Notes under the pieces: model-generated | Database searches by the model: none | What the model was told of the DNA's origin: nothing | The model's input: only the letters and a program-made list of their open reading frames with translations | Translations under genes and position numbers: made by a program | DNA from: Actinomycetes bacterium | GTDB lineage: Bacteria; Actinomycetota; Actinomycetes; Actinomycetales; Microbacteriaceae | Length of the DNA stretch: 51,542 nucleotides | Direction of reading: 5' to 3' | Assembly: GCA_023428065.1 (NCBI GenBank) | Contig: JAEYZI010000013.1 | Span: 1-51,542, forward strand | Shown here: piece after piece, positions 25,663-34,641 of the stretch | How positions within the stretch are numbered: the first letter of the stretch is position 1 | Layout: every line of letters begins with the position of its first letter

Positions 25663-25887
25663 GTTGTGCAGGAGGCTGCGGTTGTGCAGGAGGCTGCGGT
25701 TGTGCAGGAGCTTGCTGTTGTGCAGGAGTCGGCCGGCGAACGCAAAGCGCGCGGCCCGGAATACAAGGCCGCGCGCTCTGAACTCCTGCACAACAGCGCG
25801 GACCTCCTGCACAACAGCAGAACAGCAGCTCCTGCACAACAGCAGAACCTCAGCAGGGTCCTGCACAACAGCAGGGTCCTGCACAAC
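25663..25887. repeat. Inverted array of a GTTGTGCAGGAG repeat
   Basis: Four direct copies of GTTGTGCAGGAG lie at 25663-25674, 25681-25692, 25699-25710 and 25717-25728 (exact 18-bp period). Five reverse-complement copies follow at 25783-25794, 25804-25815, 25829-25840, 25859-25869 and 25877-25887; the last two lack the final G of the motif on that strand. Eleven bases are identical in all nine. The two halves flank a GC-rich hairpin (25746-25777). The array fills most of the 384-bp gap between the helicase stop (25892) and the nuclease start (25507), both leftward. It is not a CRISPR: units are short and spacers are 6-19 nt of related sequence. Confidence 0.9.
25746..25777. terminator. Central hairpin of the repeat array
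   Basis: A perfect 11-bp stem (AGCGCGCGGCC with GGCCGCGCGCT) and 10-nt loop at the centre of the inverted array. It could terminate helicase transcription or act as the core of a larger stem built by pairing of the flanking repeats. Confidence 0.55.
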
Positions 25888-25891
25888 AGCG

Positions 25892-28000
25892 TCAGCGGTC
25901 GGCGAGCTCGCGGATGATGTCGTCGCCCGGGATGACGGGCGTCCACTCGGCGACGATGTCGGCGCGCTGCAGCAGCTCCTCCGTGCGGCGGCGGCGGTTG
26001 CGCGGCACGAGCGTCACGACCGTGCCCTCCTTGCCGGCGCGACCCGTGCGGCCCGCGCGGTGGAGGTAGGCCTTGTACTCGTCGGGCGCATCCGCCTGGA
26101 TCACGAGCGAGACGTCGTCGACGTGGATGCCGCGCGCGGCCACATCCGTCGCCACGAGCGCCTGCACGCGGCCGTTCGCGAACTTGTCGAGCGCGCGCTG
26201 GCGGCGCGACTGCGTGAGGTCGCCGTGGATCGACTCGGCGCGGATGCCGGCGTCGTCGAGCAGGTCGGCGAGCTGCTCCGCGAACGCGCGGGTGCGCGCG
26301 AACACGAGCTTCTTGCCGGGGCCCGACGCGAGCTCCACGAGCACGTCCTGCTTGTCGCGCTGGTCGAGCAGCAGCACCCGGTGCTCGATCGTCGAGCTCG
26401 CCTGGTCCTCGCCCGCGACCTCATAGACCGCGGGCTCGCTGAGGTAGTTCTCGACGATCTCGGCGACGCCCTTGTCGAGGGTCGCGGAGAAGAGCAGCCG
26501 CTGACCGCCGTCGGACGTGTGGTCGAGGATCGCCGTGACGGGCTCCGCGAAGCCGAGCTCGCACATGTGGTCGGCCTCGTCGAGCACCGTGATCTGCACG
26601 TTCGACAGGTCGAGGCGACCCGAGTCGGCGAGGTCCTGCACGCGGCCGGGGGTGCCGATCACGATGTCGACGCCGCGGTCGAGCGCGCCGAGCTGGCGCG
26701 CGTAGGGCACGCCGCCGTAGATCTGCGTCGTGAAGAGGCCGACACTGCGCGCGATGGGCTGCACCGTGCGGTCGATCTGCAGCGCGAGCTCGCGCGTCGG
26801 CGCGAGGATGAGGGCGCGCGGCGGGCGGCCCGGCTGGCGGCGCTTCTGGTCACCCGCCTGCATCTGCAGGAGGCGCTCCACGAGCGGCGCGCCGAACGCG
26901 ATCGTCTTGCCGGACCCCGTGCGGCCGCGACCGAGCACGTCGCGACCAGCGAGCGCATCCGGGATCGTCGCGGCCTGGATCGGGAAGGGGCTCTCGGCGC
27001 CGAGCTCGGCGAGCGCGCGCACGATGTTCTGGCCGAGGCCGAGGTCGGCGAACGACGCGCCCTCCACCTCGGTTGCCTCGACGGCCTGCGCCTCGAGGCG
27101 CTCGAGCACGACGTCGTCGACGTGGTGCCGGGGGGCGCGCTCGTCGCGGTCCGCACGGTCGTAGCGCGGACGCTCCTCCCGACGCGGACGGTCATCCCGC
27201 TCGAACCGCGGACGGTCCTCCCGACGCGGACGATCATCGCGGTCAAAGCGCGGACGCTCCTCGCGACGCGGACGGTCGTCGCGGTCATAGCGCGGACGCT
27301 CCTCCCGACGCGGACGGTCGTCCCGCTCGAACCGCGGACGCTCCTCCCGACGCGGACGATCATCGCGGTCAAACCGCGGACGCTCCTCGCGACGCGGACG
27401 GTCGTCGCGGTCATACCGCGGACGCTCCTCCCGACGCGGACGGTCGTCCCGTTCGAACCGCGGACGCTCCTCGCGACGCGGACGATCATCGCGGTCATAG
27501 CGCGGACGCTCCTCGCGACGCGCACGGTCGTCCCGGTCGTACCGGGGGCGCTCGCCGTCGACGCGGCGCTCGTCGCGCTGCGGACGGTCCTCGCCGAAGC
27601 GGCGCTGCGGACGGTCGCCCGCGATGCGGTGCGGGCGGTCACCCGCGTAGGTGCTGCGAGGACCGCGGGGGCGCTCGTCACGCGTGCGGTCGGACGAGCC
27701 GCCGTCGCGCATGCGCGCGGCTGGGGCGCGCTCGACGGAAGCGCGCGCGTCCTTGCCGCGCGGCTCCCAGTTGGGGCGTCCGCCCTCGGCGCGCTCGGGG
27801 CGCTTGCCGCGCGGACGCTCGACGCCGCGACCCTGCGCGACGCGCTGCTCGCTCGTCCAGCGGGGCTTCTTGCCGCCGCGGCCGGCATCCGCCTCGGGCT
27901 GGTATCCGCGGTGCTTCGGCGACGGTCCGCCGACCTTCCGGGTGGCCTTGGACGCGTGGTTCTTCTTGGCGCCCTGGGGCGCGCGGGCGTTGTACGCCAT
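25892..28000 (-). CDS. DEAD-box RNA helicase with charged repeat N-terminus
   Basis: 702 residues. An N-terminal basic region (KKNHASKATRKVGG) is followed by ten ~14-residue repeats of the type ERPRFERDDRPRRE (about residues 150-290). Then comes a standard helicase core: Q-motif region, Walker A GRTGSGKT, VLDEADHM, SAT in LLFSATLD, and HRAGRTGRAGKEG. DEAD-box proteins remodel RNA in ribosome assembly, decay and cold adaptation. The disordered Arg/Asp-rich tail, at the N-terminus here, may bind RNA or drive condensation (inference). ATG 28000 has GGAG 9 nt upstream, and a promoter lies at 28064-28091. The message would run into the repeat array at 25663-25887. Confidence 0.93.
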   Translation of the reverse strand: MAYNARAPQGAKKNHASKATRKVGGPSPKHRGYQPEADAGRGGKKPRWTSEQRVAQGRGVERPRGKRPERAEGGRPNWEPRGKDARASVERAPAARMRDGGSSDRTRDERPRGPRSTYAGDRPHRIAGDRPQRRFGEDRPQRDERRVDGERPRYDRDDRARREERPRYDRDDRPRREERPRFERDDRPRREERPRYDRDDRPRREERPRFDRDDRPRREERPRFERDDRPRREERPRYDRDDRPRREERPRFDRDDRPRREDRPRFERDDRPRREERPRYDRADRDERAPRHHVDDVVLERLEAQAVEATEVEGASFADLGLGQNIVRALAELGAESPFPIQAATIPDALAGRDVLGRGRTGSGKTIAFGAPLVERLLQMQAGDQKRRQPGRPPRALILAPTRELALQIDRTVQPIARSVGLFTTQIYGGVPYARQLGALDRGVDIVIGTPGRVQDLADSGRLDLSNVQITVLDEADHMCELGFAEPVTAILDHTSDGGQRLLFSATLDKGVAEIVENYLSEPAVYEVAGEDQASSTIEHRVLLLDQRDKQDVLVELASGPGKKLVFARTRAFAEQLADLLDDAGIRAESIHGDLTQSRRQRALDKFANGRVQALVATDVAARGIHVDDVSLVIQADAPDEYKAYLHRAGRTGRAGKEGTVVTLVPRNRRRRTEELLQRADIVAEWTPVIPGDDIIRELADR
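27135..27551 (-). repeat. Ten-unit 42-bp coding tandem repeat
   Basis: Ten in-frame 42-bp units inside the helicase gene encode the RPR(Y/F)(D/E)RDDRPRRE repeat. Units differ mainly in alternation of Tyr/Phe and Asp/Glu. Near identity at DNA level should allow unit gain or loss by slippage. Boundaries are approximate. Confidence 0.85.
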
Positions 28001-28063
28001 GGATGTGTCTCCGGTGTTCGTGAGTGTGCGCCGCGCGCGAACGCACGCGACGAGAACCCGGAC

Positions 28064-28091
28064 ACAGTAGGGCCGGGGCCGTTTTCCTCAA
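28064..28091 (-). promoter_or_regulatory. Putative promoter of the RNA helicase gene
   Basis: Minus-strand TTGAGG (28091-28086), a 16-nt spacer, and TACTGT (28069-28064). A start near 28057 would give a ~57-nt leader before ATG 28000. Confidence 0.45.
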
Positions 28092-28271
28092 GGAATTCCT
28101 CGACCACGGATGCGTGGACGATCCGGCCCGCTCGACCTACACAGTGCATACGACGCGGCGATGAGCCGCGTTCCGTCGAGAGCCGACCGCACGAGCATAG
28201 CGGTCGCGCCCGTGCATCCGCCGTGAACGCGGTGCGGAGTGGCGCGACGGCGGGGTTACGGTAGTGCGATC

Positions 28272-29273
28272 ATGCGCCCCGCCCGCCCGACCCGCGCCGC
28301 CCTCGCGGTCGTAATCGTGGGCGCGCTGGGGCTCGCGGGATGCGCGGCGACGGGCGACGACGCGAACGTCGAGGTGGAGGGGGTCGTCGTCTCGAGCAAC
28401 CCCAACCTCGCGACGGATCCGACCGTGCCGACGACGGTCGACATCCCGTACCGCACGATCGACGGGCAGCCGCTCTTCCTCGACGCGTGCATGCCGCCCG
28501 GCTTCGACCCGCTCACGGGACCCGCACGGGCGGCGGTGCTCGTCGTGCACGGCGGCAGCTGGTCGCGCGGCTCCAAGGACGACATCGCGTGGCGGGCCGT
28601 GTGCCAATGGTTCGGCAAGGCCGGCTACCCCGCCTTCGCGATCGACTACCGGCTCGCCCCCGCGAACCCGTACCCCGCGGCGATCGACGACGTCGCCGCC
28701 GCCGTCGCGTGGCTGCGGGAGCCGGAGCAGGTGACCCGGTTCGGCATCGATCCCGCACGCATCGGCGCGTTCGGCGGCTCGGCGGGCGGCAACCTCGTGG
28801 CCCTCCTCGGCACGCGGGAGGAGGGGCCGCTCGATGAGGGCACGCGCGTCGCCGCGGTCGCGGAGCTGTCCGGGCCGATCGACCTCACGGGCGTCGCCGC
28901 GATGGACGACTTCCTTCCCGTGCAGGCCTCGTACCTCGGATGCGTGGCGGGCGTCGCGTGCCCCGCCGCCCCCAGCGCGTCGCCCAACACGTGGGTCGAC
29001 GCGAGCGATCCGCCGTTCTTCGTGGCGCACTCGACCGACGAGATGATCCCGCTCGAGCAGGCCCGCATCCTCGTGCGCGCCCTGCGCGGGGCGGGCGTCG
29101 ACACGACGTTCGTCGAGGTGGAGGGGCGCCTGCACTCGCTCGCGATGGTCGACGACGACCTCAAGCAGCGCATCCTCGACTTCTTCGCGCGCACGCTCGC
29201 GCCGCGCGACCTCCCCGTCGACCCCGCGACCGACGATCCGGGCGCGGCCGACGATCCGGTGGCCGTCGGCTAG
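28272..29273 (+). CDS. Lipoprotein alpha/beta hydrolase (esterase-like)
   Basis: 333 residues. The signal peptide ends with lipobox LAGC, so the enzyme is lipid-anchored outside the membrane. The hydrolase shows the oxyanion-type VVHGGSW, the nucleophile elbow FGGSAGGN (G-x-S-x-G), and a late Asp/His pair (HSTDEMIPLEQA; VEGRLHSL). This is the BD-FAE/hormone-sensitive-lipase style fold. Two Cys (LGCVAGVAC) near residue 220 may form a disulfide. ATG 28272 directly precedes the signal peptide; TACGGT (28257-28262) is 9 nt upstream. Convergent with the RND pump gene, 10 nt apart. Confidence 0.85.
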   Translation: MRPARPTRAALAVVIVGALGLAGCAATGDDANVEVEGVVVSSNPNLATDPTVPTTVDIPYRTIDGQPLFLDACMPPGFDPLTGPARAAVLVVHGGSWSRGSKDDIAWRAVCQWFGKAGYPAFAIDYRLAPANPYPAAIDDVAAAVAWLREPEQVTRFGIDPARIGAFGGSAGGNLVALLGTREEGPLDEGTRVAAVAELSGPIDLTGVAAMDDFLPVQASYLGCVAGVACPAAPSASPNTWVDASDPPFFVAHSTDEMIPLEQARILVRALRGAGVDTTFVEVEGRLHSLAMVDDDLKQRILDFFARTLAPRDLPVDPATDDPGAADDPVAVG

Positions 29274-29283
29274 CGTCGCCCGG

Positions 29284-32200
29284 CTACTCGACCGGCGCTG
29301 CCGCCGCGCGTCGAGCCTCGCGGCGCTCGCGCGCACCCTCGACGAGCGTGTAGAGCGACGGCAGCACGACGAGCGTCAGCACGGTCGACGAGATGAGGCC
29401 GCCGATCACGACGATCGCGAGCGGCTGCGAGATGAACCCGCTCTGACCCGTGAGCCCGACCGCCATCGGTACGAGCGCGAAGATCGTGGCGAGCGCCGTC
29501 ATGAGGATGGGCCTGAGGCGTCGGCTCGCGCCGTGCACGACGGCGTCGACGACACCCATCCCCTTGTCGCGGTACTGGTTGACGAGGTCGACGAGCACGA
29601 TGGCGTTGGTCACGACGATGCCGATGAGCATGAGCAGGCCGATGATCGACGCGACGCCGAGCGGGATGCCGGATGCCAGCTGCAGCAGGATCGCGCCCGT
29701 CGCCGCGAACGGCACCGAGACGAGCAGCAGGAGCGGCTGACGGAGGCTCCGGAACGTCGCGACCATCACGGTGTAGACGATGAGGATCGCGGCGAGCAGC
29801 GCGAGACCGAGCTGCTGGAACGCGTCCGTCTGCTGCGAGGTGACGCCGCCGAGCTCGGCGGTCACCCCGTCCGGCAGGTCGAGCGCGTCGAGCTCGGCGC
29901 GCACGGTCGCGGATGCCGTGCCGACATCCGCCGTGTCGGGCGTGATCGAGACGGTCGCCGTGCGCACCCCGCGCTGCGTCGAGATGGACGCCGGGCCTTC
30001 GACCTCCTCGACGGTCGCGAGCGCGCTGAGCGGCTGGGGGCCGGCGAACGTCGGGATCACGAAGTCCTTCAGCTCCTGCACGGTCGTCGGCGCGAGCGGG
30101 TTGTCGATGTAGACGGAGAGGGTCGTTCCGTCGAGCTCGACCGATCCGACGGGGGCGGGCAGCATAGCCTCGGCGACGATGCCGCCGACCGCGACCTCGC
30201 TCAGTCCGACGCCGGCGGCCTTCGCGCGATCGACCTCGATCGCGATGTAGGGCTGGGTGGCGGAGAGGTTCGACTCGGCCTGCCGCGTCACGTCGAGGTC
30301 GCGCATGGCCTCGAGGATCTGCGTCGACGCGTCCTGGAGCGTCGTCGCGTCGGGCGCCGTGATCTCGATCTCGATGTCGCTCGAGAACCCGCCGCCGCCC
30401 GCGCCGGACGACACGCTGACCTCGCCGACGAGCGCGGGGTCGAGGCCGTCGATGACCTTCTGCACCTCGGAGCGCAACTCGTCCTGGTCCACCGACTCGT
30501 CGGTCGTGATCGAGAACGTCGTGGCACCGCCGCCGCCGAAGAGCGCCGCGAGCGCCGCGCTCGCACCGCCGGCCGACCCGACCGACACCTGCACGGTCTC
30601 GATGCCGGCGACCTCGGCGAGCGCCTCCTCGAGCTGCTTCGCGGCGGCGTCCTTCGCGGTGAGGCTCGTGCCGGCGGGCATCGTCTGGCGAAGCGAGAGG
30701 GTGTTCTGCCCGGAGTCGCCCACGAAGTTGGTCGGCACGACGGGCACGAGCGCGAGGGTGCCGACGAGCACGAGGGCGGCCGCGACGATCGTGACGACGG
30801 GGCGCGCGACGGTCCACCGGATCACGGGGAGGTAGCCCTTCTGCAGGGCGGTGGGGCGCTCGAGCTCGTCGACCGGATGCCCGGGGTCCGGGTCGGCGGC
30901 GTCGTGCGCGTGATGCGGCTTGACCTTGAGGAACCAGTACGCGAGCACGGGCACGATCGTGAGCGCGACGAAGAGCGAGGCCGCGAGCGCGATCGTGACG
31001 GTGAGGGCGAACGGACGGAAGAGCTCGCCCGTGATGTCGCCGACGAGGGCGATCGGCAGGAAGACGGCGACGGTCGTGACGGTCGATGCGGTGATCGCGG
31101 TCGCGACCTCCTTGACGCCCGTGAGGATCGCCTCGCGCTTCTCCTCGCCGAGGCTGAGGTGCCGCTTGATGTTCTCGATGACGACGATCGAGTCGTCGAC
31201 GACGCGTCCGATCGCGATCGTGAGCGCGCCGAGGGTGAGCACGTTGAGCGAGTAGCCCGTCGCGAGCATCGCGAGGAAGGTGATGAGCACCGAGATGGGG
31301 ATCGAGATCGCCGCGACGAGCGTCGAGCGGATCGACAGCAGGAACACGAAGATCACGAGCACGGCGAACCCGAGGCCGAGGAGCCCCTCGGTCGCGAGCG
31401 ACTCGATCGAGCGCTCGATGAAGGGCGCCTGGTCGAAGACGACCGTGAAGCGGGTGTCGCCGCCGAGCTGCGCGGCGAGGTCGTCGAGCTGGGCCGTGAC
31501 GGCGTGCGACACGTCGACGGTGTTGCCGGCCGGGGTCTTCGTGATGGCGATCGTGAGCGAGGGGTCGCCGTCGACGCGCGAGATGCCCTGGATGGGGTTG
31601 TCGACGATCGCGACCTCCGCGACGTCTCCGATCGTCGCGGGCGCCGCGCCGCCGAGGAGCGGCAGCTGCGCGAGCGTCTCGGCGGAGGCGATCTTGACGC
31701 CCGCCTGAACCGTGAGCGTCTTGTCGCCCTCGTCGACCGTCCCCGCGGCGATGAGCACGCCGTTGGCCGAGAGCGCGTCGCGGATCGCCTGCGTGCTGAG
31801 CCCGTCCGCGGCGAGCGCCGCGGCATCCGGCGTGATCGTGATGCGCTGCCCGGTGGCGCCGTAGACGGTCGCCGCGCTCACGCCGTCGGTCTGCTCGAGC
31901 GCGGGCACCGTGAGCGTCTCGAGGCGGGAGGCGAGCTCGGCCGGCTCGAGGTCGCTCGTGACGGCGAGCTGCAGGATGGGGAAGTCGCCGATCGAGAACG
32001 TCACGACCTGCGGATCGACCCCGCTCGGGAGCTGCGACTGGATACGGCCCACCGCGAGCTCGACCTTCTGCTCGGCGCGCGTGAGGTCGGTGCCGTAGGT
32101 GAAGCTCGCCTGCACGGTGGAGATGCCGGAGGAGCTCGTCGCGGAGGTCGAGTCGAGACCCTCGACGCCCTGGATGGCCGTCTCGATGGGCGTCGAGACG

Positions 32201-32388
32201 TCGTTCTCGACGACCTCGGGGCTCGCGCCGGGGTAGGTCGTGACGATCGTGACGTTCGGCAGGGTGAGCGAGGGGAACAGCTCGAGCTTGAGGGCCGTGA
32301 GCGCGTAACCGCCGAAGAGCGCCACCACGATCGTGAGCAGGGCGATGAGCGCACGGTTGCGGAGGCTGAAGACGGAGAGCAGAGACAC
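29284..32388 (-). CDS. RND-superfamily efflux transporter permease
   Basis: 1034 residues, the size of HAE1/SwrC-type RND pumps. The first transmembrane helix is at about 11-31, a large external loop begins with LKLELFPSLTLPNV, then comes a helix cluster containing AIGRVVDDSIVVIENI (the acidic proton-relay motif of TM4). The pattern repeats in the second half (external loop about 560-840, helices about 850-1010). It exports hydrophobic compounds or lipids using the proton gradient. No adaptor or outer component is adjacent, as expected for a Gram-positive cell. GTG 32388 follows CGGGAG. Confidence 0.9.
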   Translation of the reverse strand: MSLLSVFSLRNRALIALLTIVVALFGGYALTALKLELFPSLTLPNVTIVTTYPGASPEVVENDVSTPIETAIQGVEGLDSTSATSSSGISTVQASFTYGTDLTRAEQKVELAVGRIQSQLPSGVDPQVVTFSIGDFPILQLAVTSDLEPAELASRLETLTVPALEQTDGVSAATVYGATGQRITITPDAAALAADGLSTQAIRDALSANGVLIAAGTVDEGDKTLTVQAGVKIASAETLAQLPLLGGAAPATIGDVAEVAIVDNPIQGISRVDGDPSLTIAITKTPAGNTVDVSHAVTAQLDDLAAQLGGDTRFTVVFDQAPFIERSIESLATEGLLGLGFAVLVIFVFLLSIRSTLVAAISIPISVLITFLAMLATGYSLNVLTLGALTIAIGRVVDDSIVVIENIKRHLSLGEEKREAILTGVKEVATAITASTVTTVAVFLPIALVGDITGELFRPFALTVTIALAASLFVALTIVPVLAYWFLKVKPHHAHDAADPDPGHPVDELERPTALQKGYLPVIRWTVARPVVTIVAAALVLVGTLALVPVVPTNFVGDSGQNTLSLRQTMPAGTSLTAKDAAAKQLEEALAEVAGIETVQVSVGSAGGASAALAALFGGGGATTFSITTDESVDQDELRSEVQKVIDGLDPALVGEVSVSSGAGGGGFSSDIEIEITAPDATTLQDASTQILEAMRDLDVTRQAESNLSATQPYIAIEVDRAKAAGVGLSEVAVGGIVAEAMLPAPVGSVELDGTTLSVYIDNPLAPTTVQELKDFVIPTFAGPQPLSALATVEEVEGPASISTQRGVRTATVSITPDTADVGTASATVRAELDALDLPDGVTAELGGVTSQQTDAFQQLGLALLAAILIVYTVMVATFRSLRQPLLLLVSVPFAATGAILLQLASGIPLGVASIIGLLMLIGIVVTNAIVLVDLVNQYRDKGMGVVDAVVHGASRRLRPILMTALATIFALVPMAVGLTGQSGFISQPLAIVVIGGLISSTVLTLVVLPSLYTLVEGARERREARRAAAAPVE

Positions 32389-32515
32389 GGTTCTCCCGGA
32401 TGCTGTGGGTGGTCGGGTGCCGCGAGCGCGGTCCGGTGGCGCACGGCCACGTGCCCCGGGGTCAGTATCCCAGTCGCGGCGGTCGCGAGCCTTTCAATCC
32501 CCTGAGGGCGGCGCC

Positions 32516-33931
32516 TCAGACCACGTGGGCGAGCTCGGCGTCGTCGAGACGGATGCCGCGGCGCGTGACCGAGTTCCAGGCCGCCGCGAGCGCCTCGACA
32601 CCGCGGTCGAGCTGGTCGGCGGGCATGCCGAACGGGATGCGCAGGAACCGCTCGAAGACCCCGTCGAGTCCGAAGCGCGGCCCCGCGCCGATCACGAGCC
32701 CCTCGGTGCGTGCGGCGAGCGCGAGCTGCGAGCTCACGGGCGCTCCGATGTTGACCCACGCGACGAGCCCGCCCTCGACGTGCGGCATCCGCCACTCGGG
32801 CAGCTGCTGCCGGATGCGCTTCGTGAGGTGGTCGCGTCCCTGGCGCAGGTAGGCGCGACGCCCCGCGAGGATCTGCTCGTAGTCGGGCACGAGCTCGGCG
32901 ACGACGAGCTGGTCGAGGATGGGCGTGCCGAGGTCGCTCGCGAACCGCACGCGCGCGATCCGCTGGATGAGGTCGCGCTCGGCGCGGATCCAGCCGAGCC
33001 GCAGCCCGCCCCAGATCGACTTGCCGACGGAGCCGATGATGACGACGTTGGAGGCGGCGGGGAAGGGGGCGGGCCGCGGCTGGCCGTCGAGGCCGAGGCC
33101 CGTCATCGTCTCGTCGACGATGAGGGTCGTACCCTCGCGGGCCGCGAGCTCGAGCACGCGGGCGCGGAGCGCGGCGTCCATGGTGCGCCCGGTCGGGTTG
33201 TGGAACTCGGGCATGAGGTAGGCGACGGTGGGGCTCGTGCGCTGGAACGCCTGCTCGAGGCCGGCCTCGTCCCAGCCCTCGTCGGTCGTGACGGCCACGG
33301 GCACGAGGCGGGCGCCCCCGGCCTTGAGCGCCTCGAAGGCGTGCGGGTACCCGGGCGACTCGACGATCGCGCGGTCGCCGCGGGCGAGCAGGGTGCGCGA
33401 CACGAGGTGGATGGCCGACTGCGCGCCCACCGTGATCATGATCTGCTCGGGGTCGGTCGCGAGCCCGCGCTCGCTGTAGCGCTCGGCGATGGCGCGGCGC
33501 AGCACGAGGAGGCCGAACGGGTCGAACCCGGTGTCGGTGAGGAAGCCGGGGAGGCGCGCGGCCGCCGCAGCCGCGGCTTCGGCCACGGCGGGGAGGGCGG
33601 GCAGCGACGCCTTCGAGAAGTCGAGGGGCGCATCCGCGAGCAGGTCGAGGTCGATCGACGTGTCGTGCGGCAGGCGGGCCGTACTGCCCGAGCCGCGCAC
33701 GCTCTCGAGGTAGCCGCTCTCGCGCAGTTCGGCGTAGGCGGCCGACACGGTCGTGCGGCTGAGGCCGAGGTGGCTCGCGAGCTCGCGCTCCGCGGGCAGG
33801 CGCGTGCCGAGCGGGATGCGGCCGTCGAGCACGAGCAGGCGGATGCGGTCGGCGAGGGCCAGGTAGGCGGGTCCACCTGAGCGCCAATCAACCATCAGCA
33901 AGGCCAATGCCCGGGCCGAGAGCGTGTTCAT
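32516..33931 (-). CDS. MocR-type transcription regulator (GntR wHTH plus aminotransferase-like)
   Basis: 471 residues. N-terminal GntR winged helix (GTRLPAERELASHLGLSRTT) followed by a class-I aminotransferase-like domain that binds pyridoxal phosphate (expected Lys in the VIIGSVGKSIWGGLRLGW segment). MocR proteins sense PLP or amino compounds. Divergent partner yczE is a frequent target of such regulators. The message is probably leaderless: ATG 33931 is 6 nt after TACACT (33943-33938 minus strand), and a 25-bp near-palindrome covers the -35 region. Confidence 0.9.
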   Translation of the reverse strand: MNTLSARALALLMVDWRSGGPAYLALADRIRLLVLDGRIPLGTRLPAERELASHLGLSRTTVSAAYAELRESGYLESVRGSGSTARLPHDTSIDLDLLADAPLDFSKASLPALPAVAEAAAAAAARLPGFLTDTGFDPFGLLVLRRAIAERYSERGLATDPEQIMITVGAQSAIHLVSRTLLARGDRAIVESPGYPHAFEALKAGGARLVPVAVTTDEGWDEAGLEQAFQRTSPTVAYLMPEFHNPTGRTMDAALRARVLELAAREGTTLIVDETMTGLGLDGQPRPAPFPAASNVVIIGSVGKSIWGGLRLGWIRAERDLIQRIARVRFASDLGTPILDQLVVAELVPDYEQILAGRRAYLRQGRDHLTKRIRQQLPEWRMPHVEGGLVAWVNIGAPVSSQLALAARTEGLVIGAGPRFGLDGVFERFLRIPFGMPADQLDRGVEALAAAWNSVTRRGIRLDDAELAHVV

Positions 33932-33937
33932 GCGGCC

Positions 33938-33973
33938 AGTGTAGCGAGATTGGACTCTTGATCAAGGGCCAAT
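33938..33973. promoter_or_regulatory. MocR promoter and shared operator
   Basis: Minus-strand TTGATC (33965-33960), a 16-nt spacer, and TACACT (33943-33938) give a leaderless promoter for MocR. A 25-bp near-palindrome at 33949-33973 (ATTGG at one end, CCAAT at the other, CTTGATCAAG at the centre) overlaps this -35 box and lies 20 bp before yczE. It is the obvious candidate for control of both genes. Confidence 0.6.
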
Positions 33974-33993
33974 TTCGCGGTGGACTCGTCACC

Positions 33994-34641
33994 GTGACCC
34001 CGCCCCTGCTCTGGACCCGACGCATCGCGCAGCTCGTCGTCGGCCTCTTCTTCTACGGCATCGCGATCGCCGCGATGGTGCGCGCCGGCATCGGCGTCGG
34101 GCCGTGGGACGTGCTCACGCAGGGCATCGTCGCCCAGACCGGGATCTCGTTCGGCATCGTGGTGATCGGGGTCGGCGTGATCGTCATGCTGCTGTGGATC
34201 CCCATCCGGCAGAAGCCGGGCGTCGGCACCGTCCTCAACATCCTGCTCATCGGCCCCGCGGCCGACGTCGGCCTCGCGGTCATCCCGCAACAGCACGAGT
34301 GGTGGGCGCAGGGGCTGCTCTTCGCCGGCGGGCTCGTGCTGCTCGCCGCCGCGACGGGGCTCTACGTCGGCGCGCGACTCGGACCGGGGCCGCGCGACGG
34401 CCTCATGACCGGCGTCAACGCGCGCTGGGGATGGCCCGTGTGGGCGGTGCGCACGGGCATCGAGGTCACGGTGCTCGCCATCGGCTGGCTGCTCGGCGGC
34501 CAAGTGGGCATCGGCACGGTCGCCTTCGCGCTCCTCATCGGACCCCTCGTGGGCCTCTCGCTCCCGTTCTTCCGCGTGCCGGAGGCGTCGCCTCGACGCC
34601 CCCTCGCGGATCCCGCACCCGCAGGGGAGGTGATCGCATGA
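33994..34641 (+). CDS. yczE: YczE/YyaS/YitT-type membrane protein
   Basis: 215 residues with about five to six transmembrane helices; typical signatures are GIGVGPWDVLTQGI near the N-terminus and LGPGPRDGLMTG in the middle. The molecular role is not established. GTG 33994 was chosen because GGTGGA lies upstream and the homologous start (TPPLLWTRRIAQ) follows; an upstream frame to 33907 would cross the operator. Its stop overlaps the next small gene (ATGA). Confidence 0.88.
   Translation: MTPPLLWTRRIAQLVVGLFFYGIAIAAMVRAGIGVGPWDVLTQGIVAQTGISFGIVVIGVGVIVMLLWIPIRQKPGVGTVLNILLIGPAADVGLAVIPQQHEWWAQGLLFAGGLVLLAAATGLYVGARLGPGPRDGLMTGVNARWGWPVWAVRTGIEVTVLAIGWLLGGQVGIGTVAFALLIGPLVGLSLPFFRVPEASPRRPLADPAPAGEVIA

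Noticed and set aside
25516..25917. Plus-strand frame translating the repeat array as VVQEAA repeats and LLHNS repeats
   Set aside because: The periodicity comes from the DNA repeat; the frame has no ribosome binding site and the protein changes character at the array centre. Treated as non-coding.
27135..27551. CRISPR-like tandem repetition
   Set aside because: Units are contiguous 42-bp in-frame coding repeats with no unique spacers.
21440..28264. 2274-codon open frame opposite the nuclease and helicase genes
   Set aside because: Antisense to two clear genes and of low-complexity Arg/Val/Glu composition; high-GC third positions keep stop codons out of the opposite frame.
29533..32505. 990-codon open frame opposite the RND pump
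   Set aside because: Antisense shadow; highly charged, without any family signature, while the minus strand shows all RND motifs.
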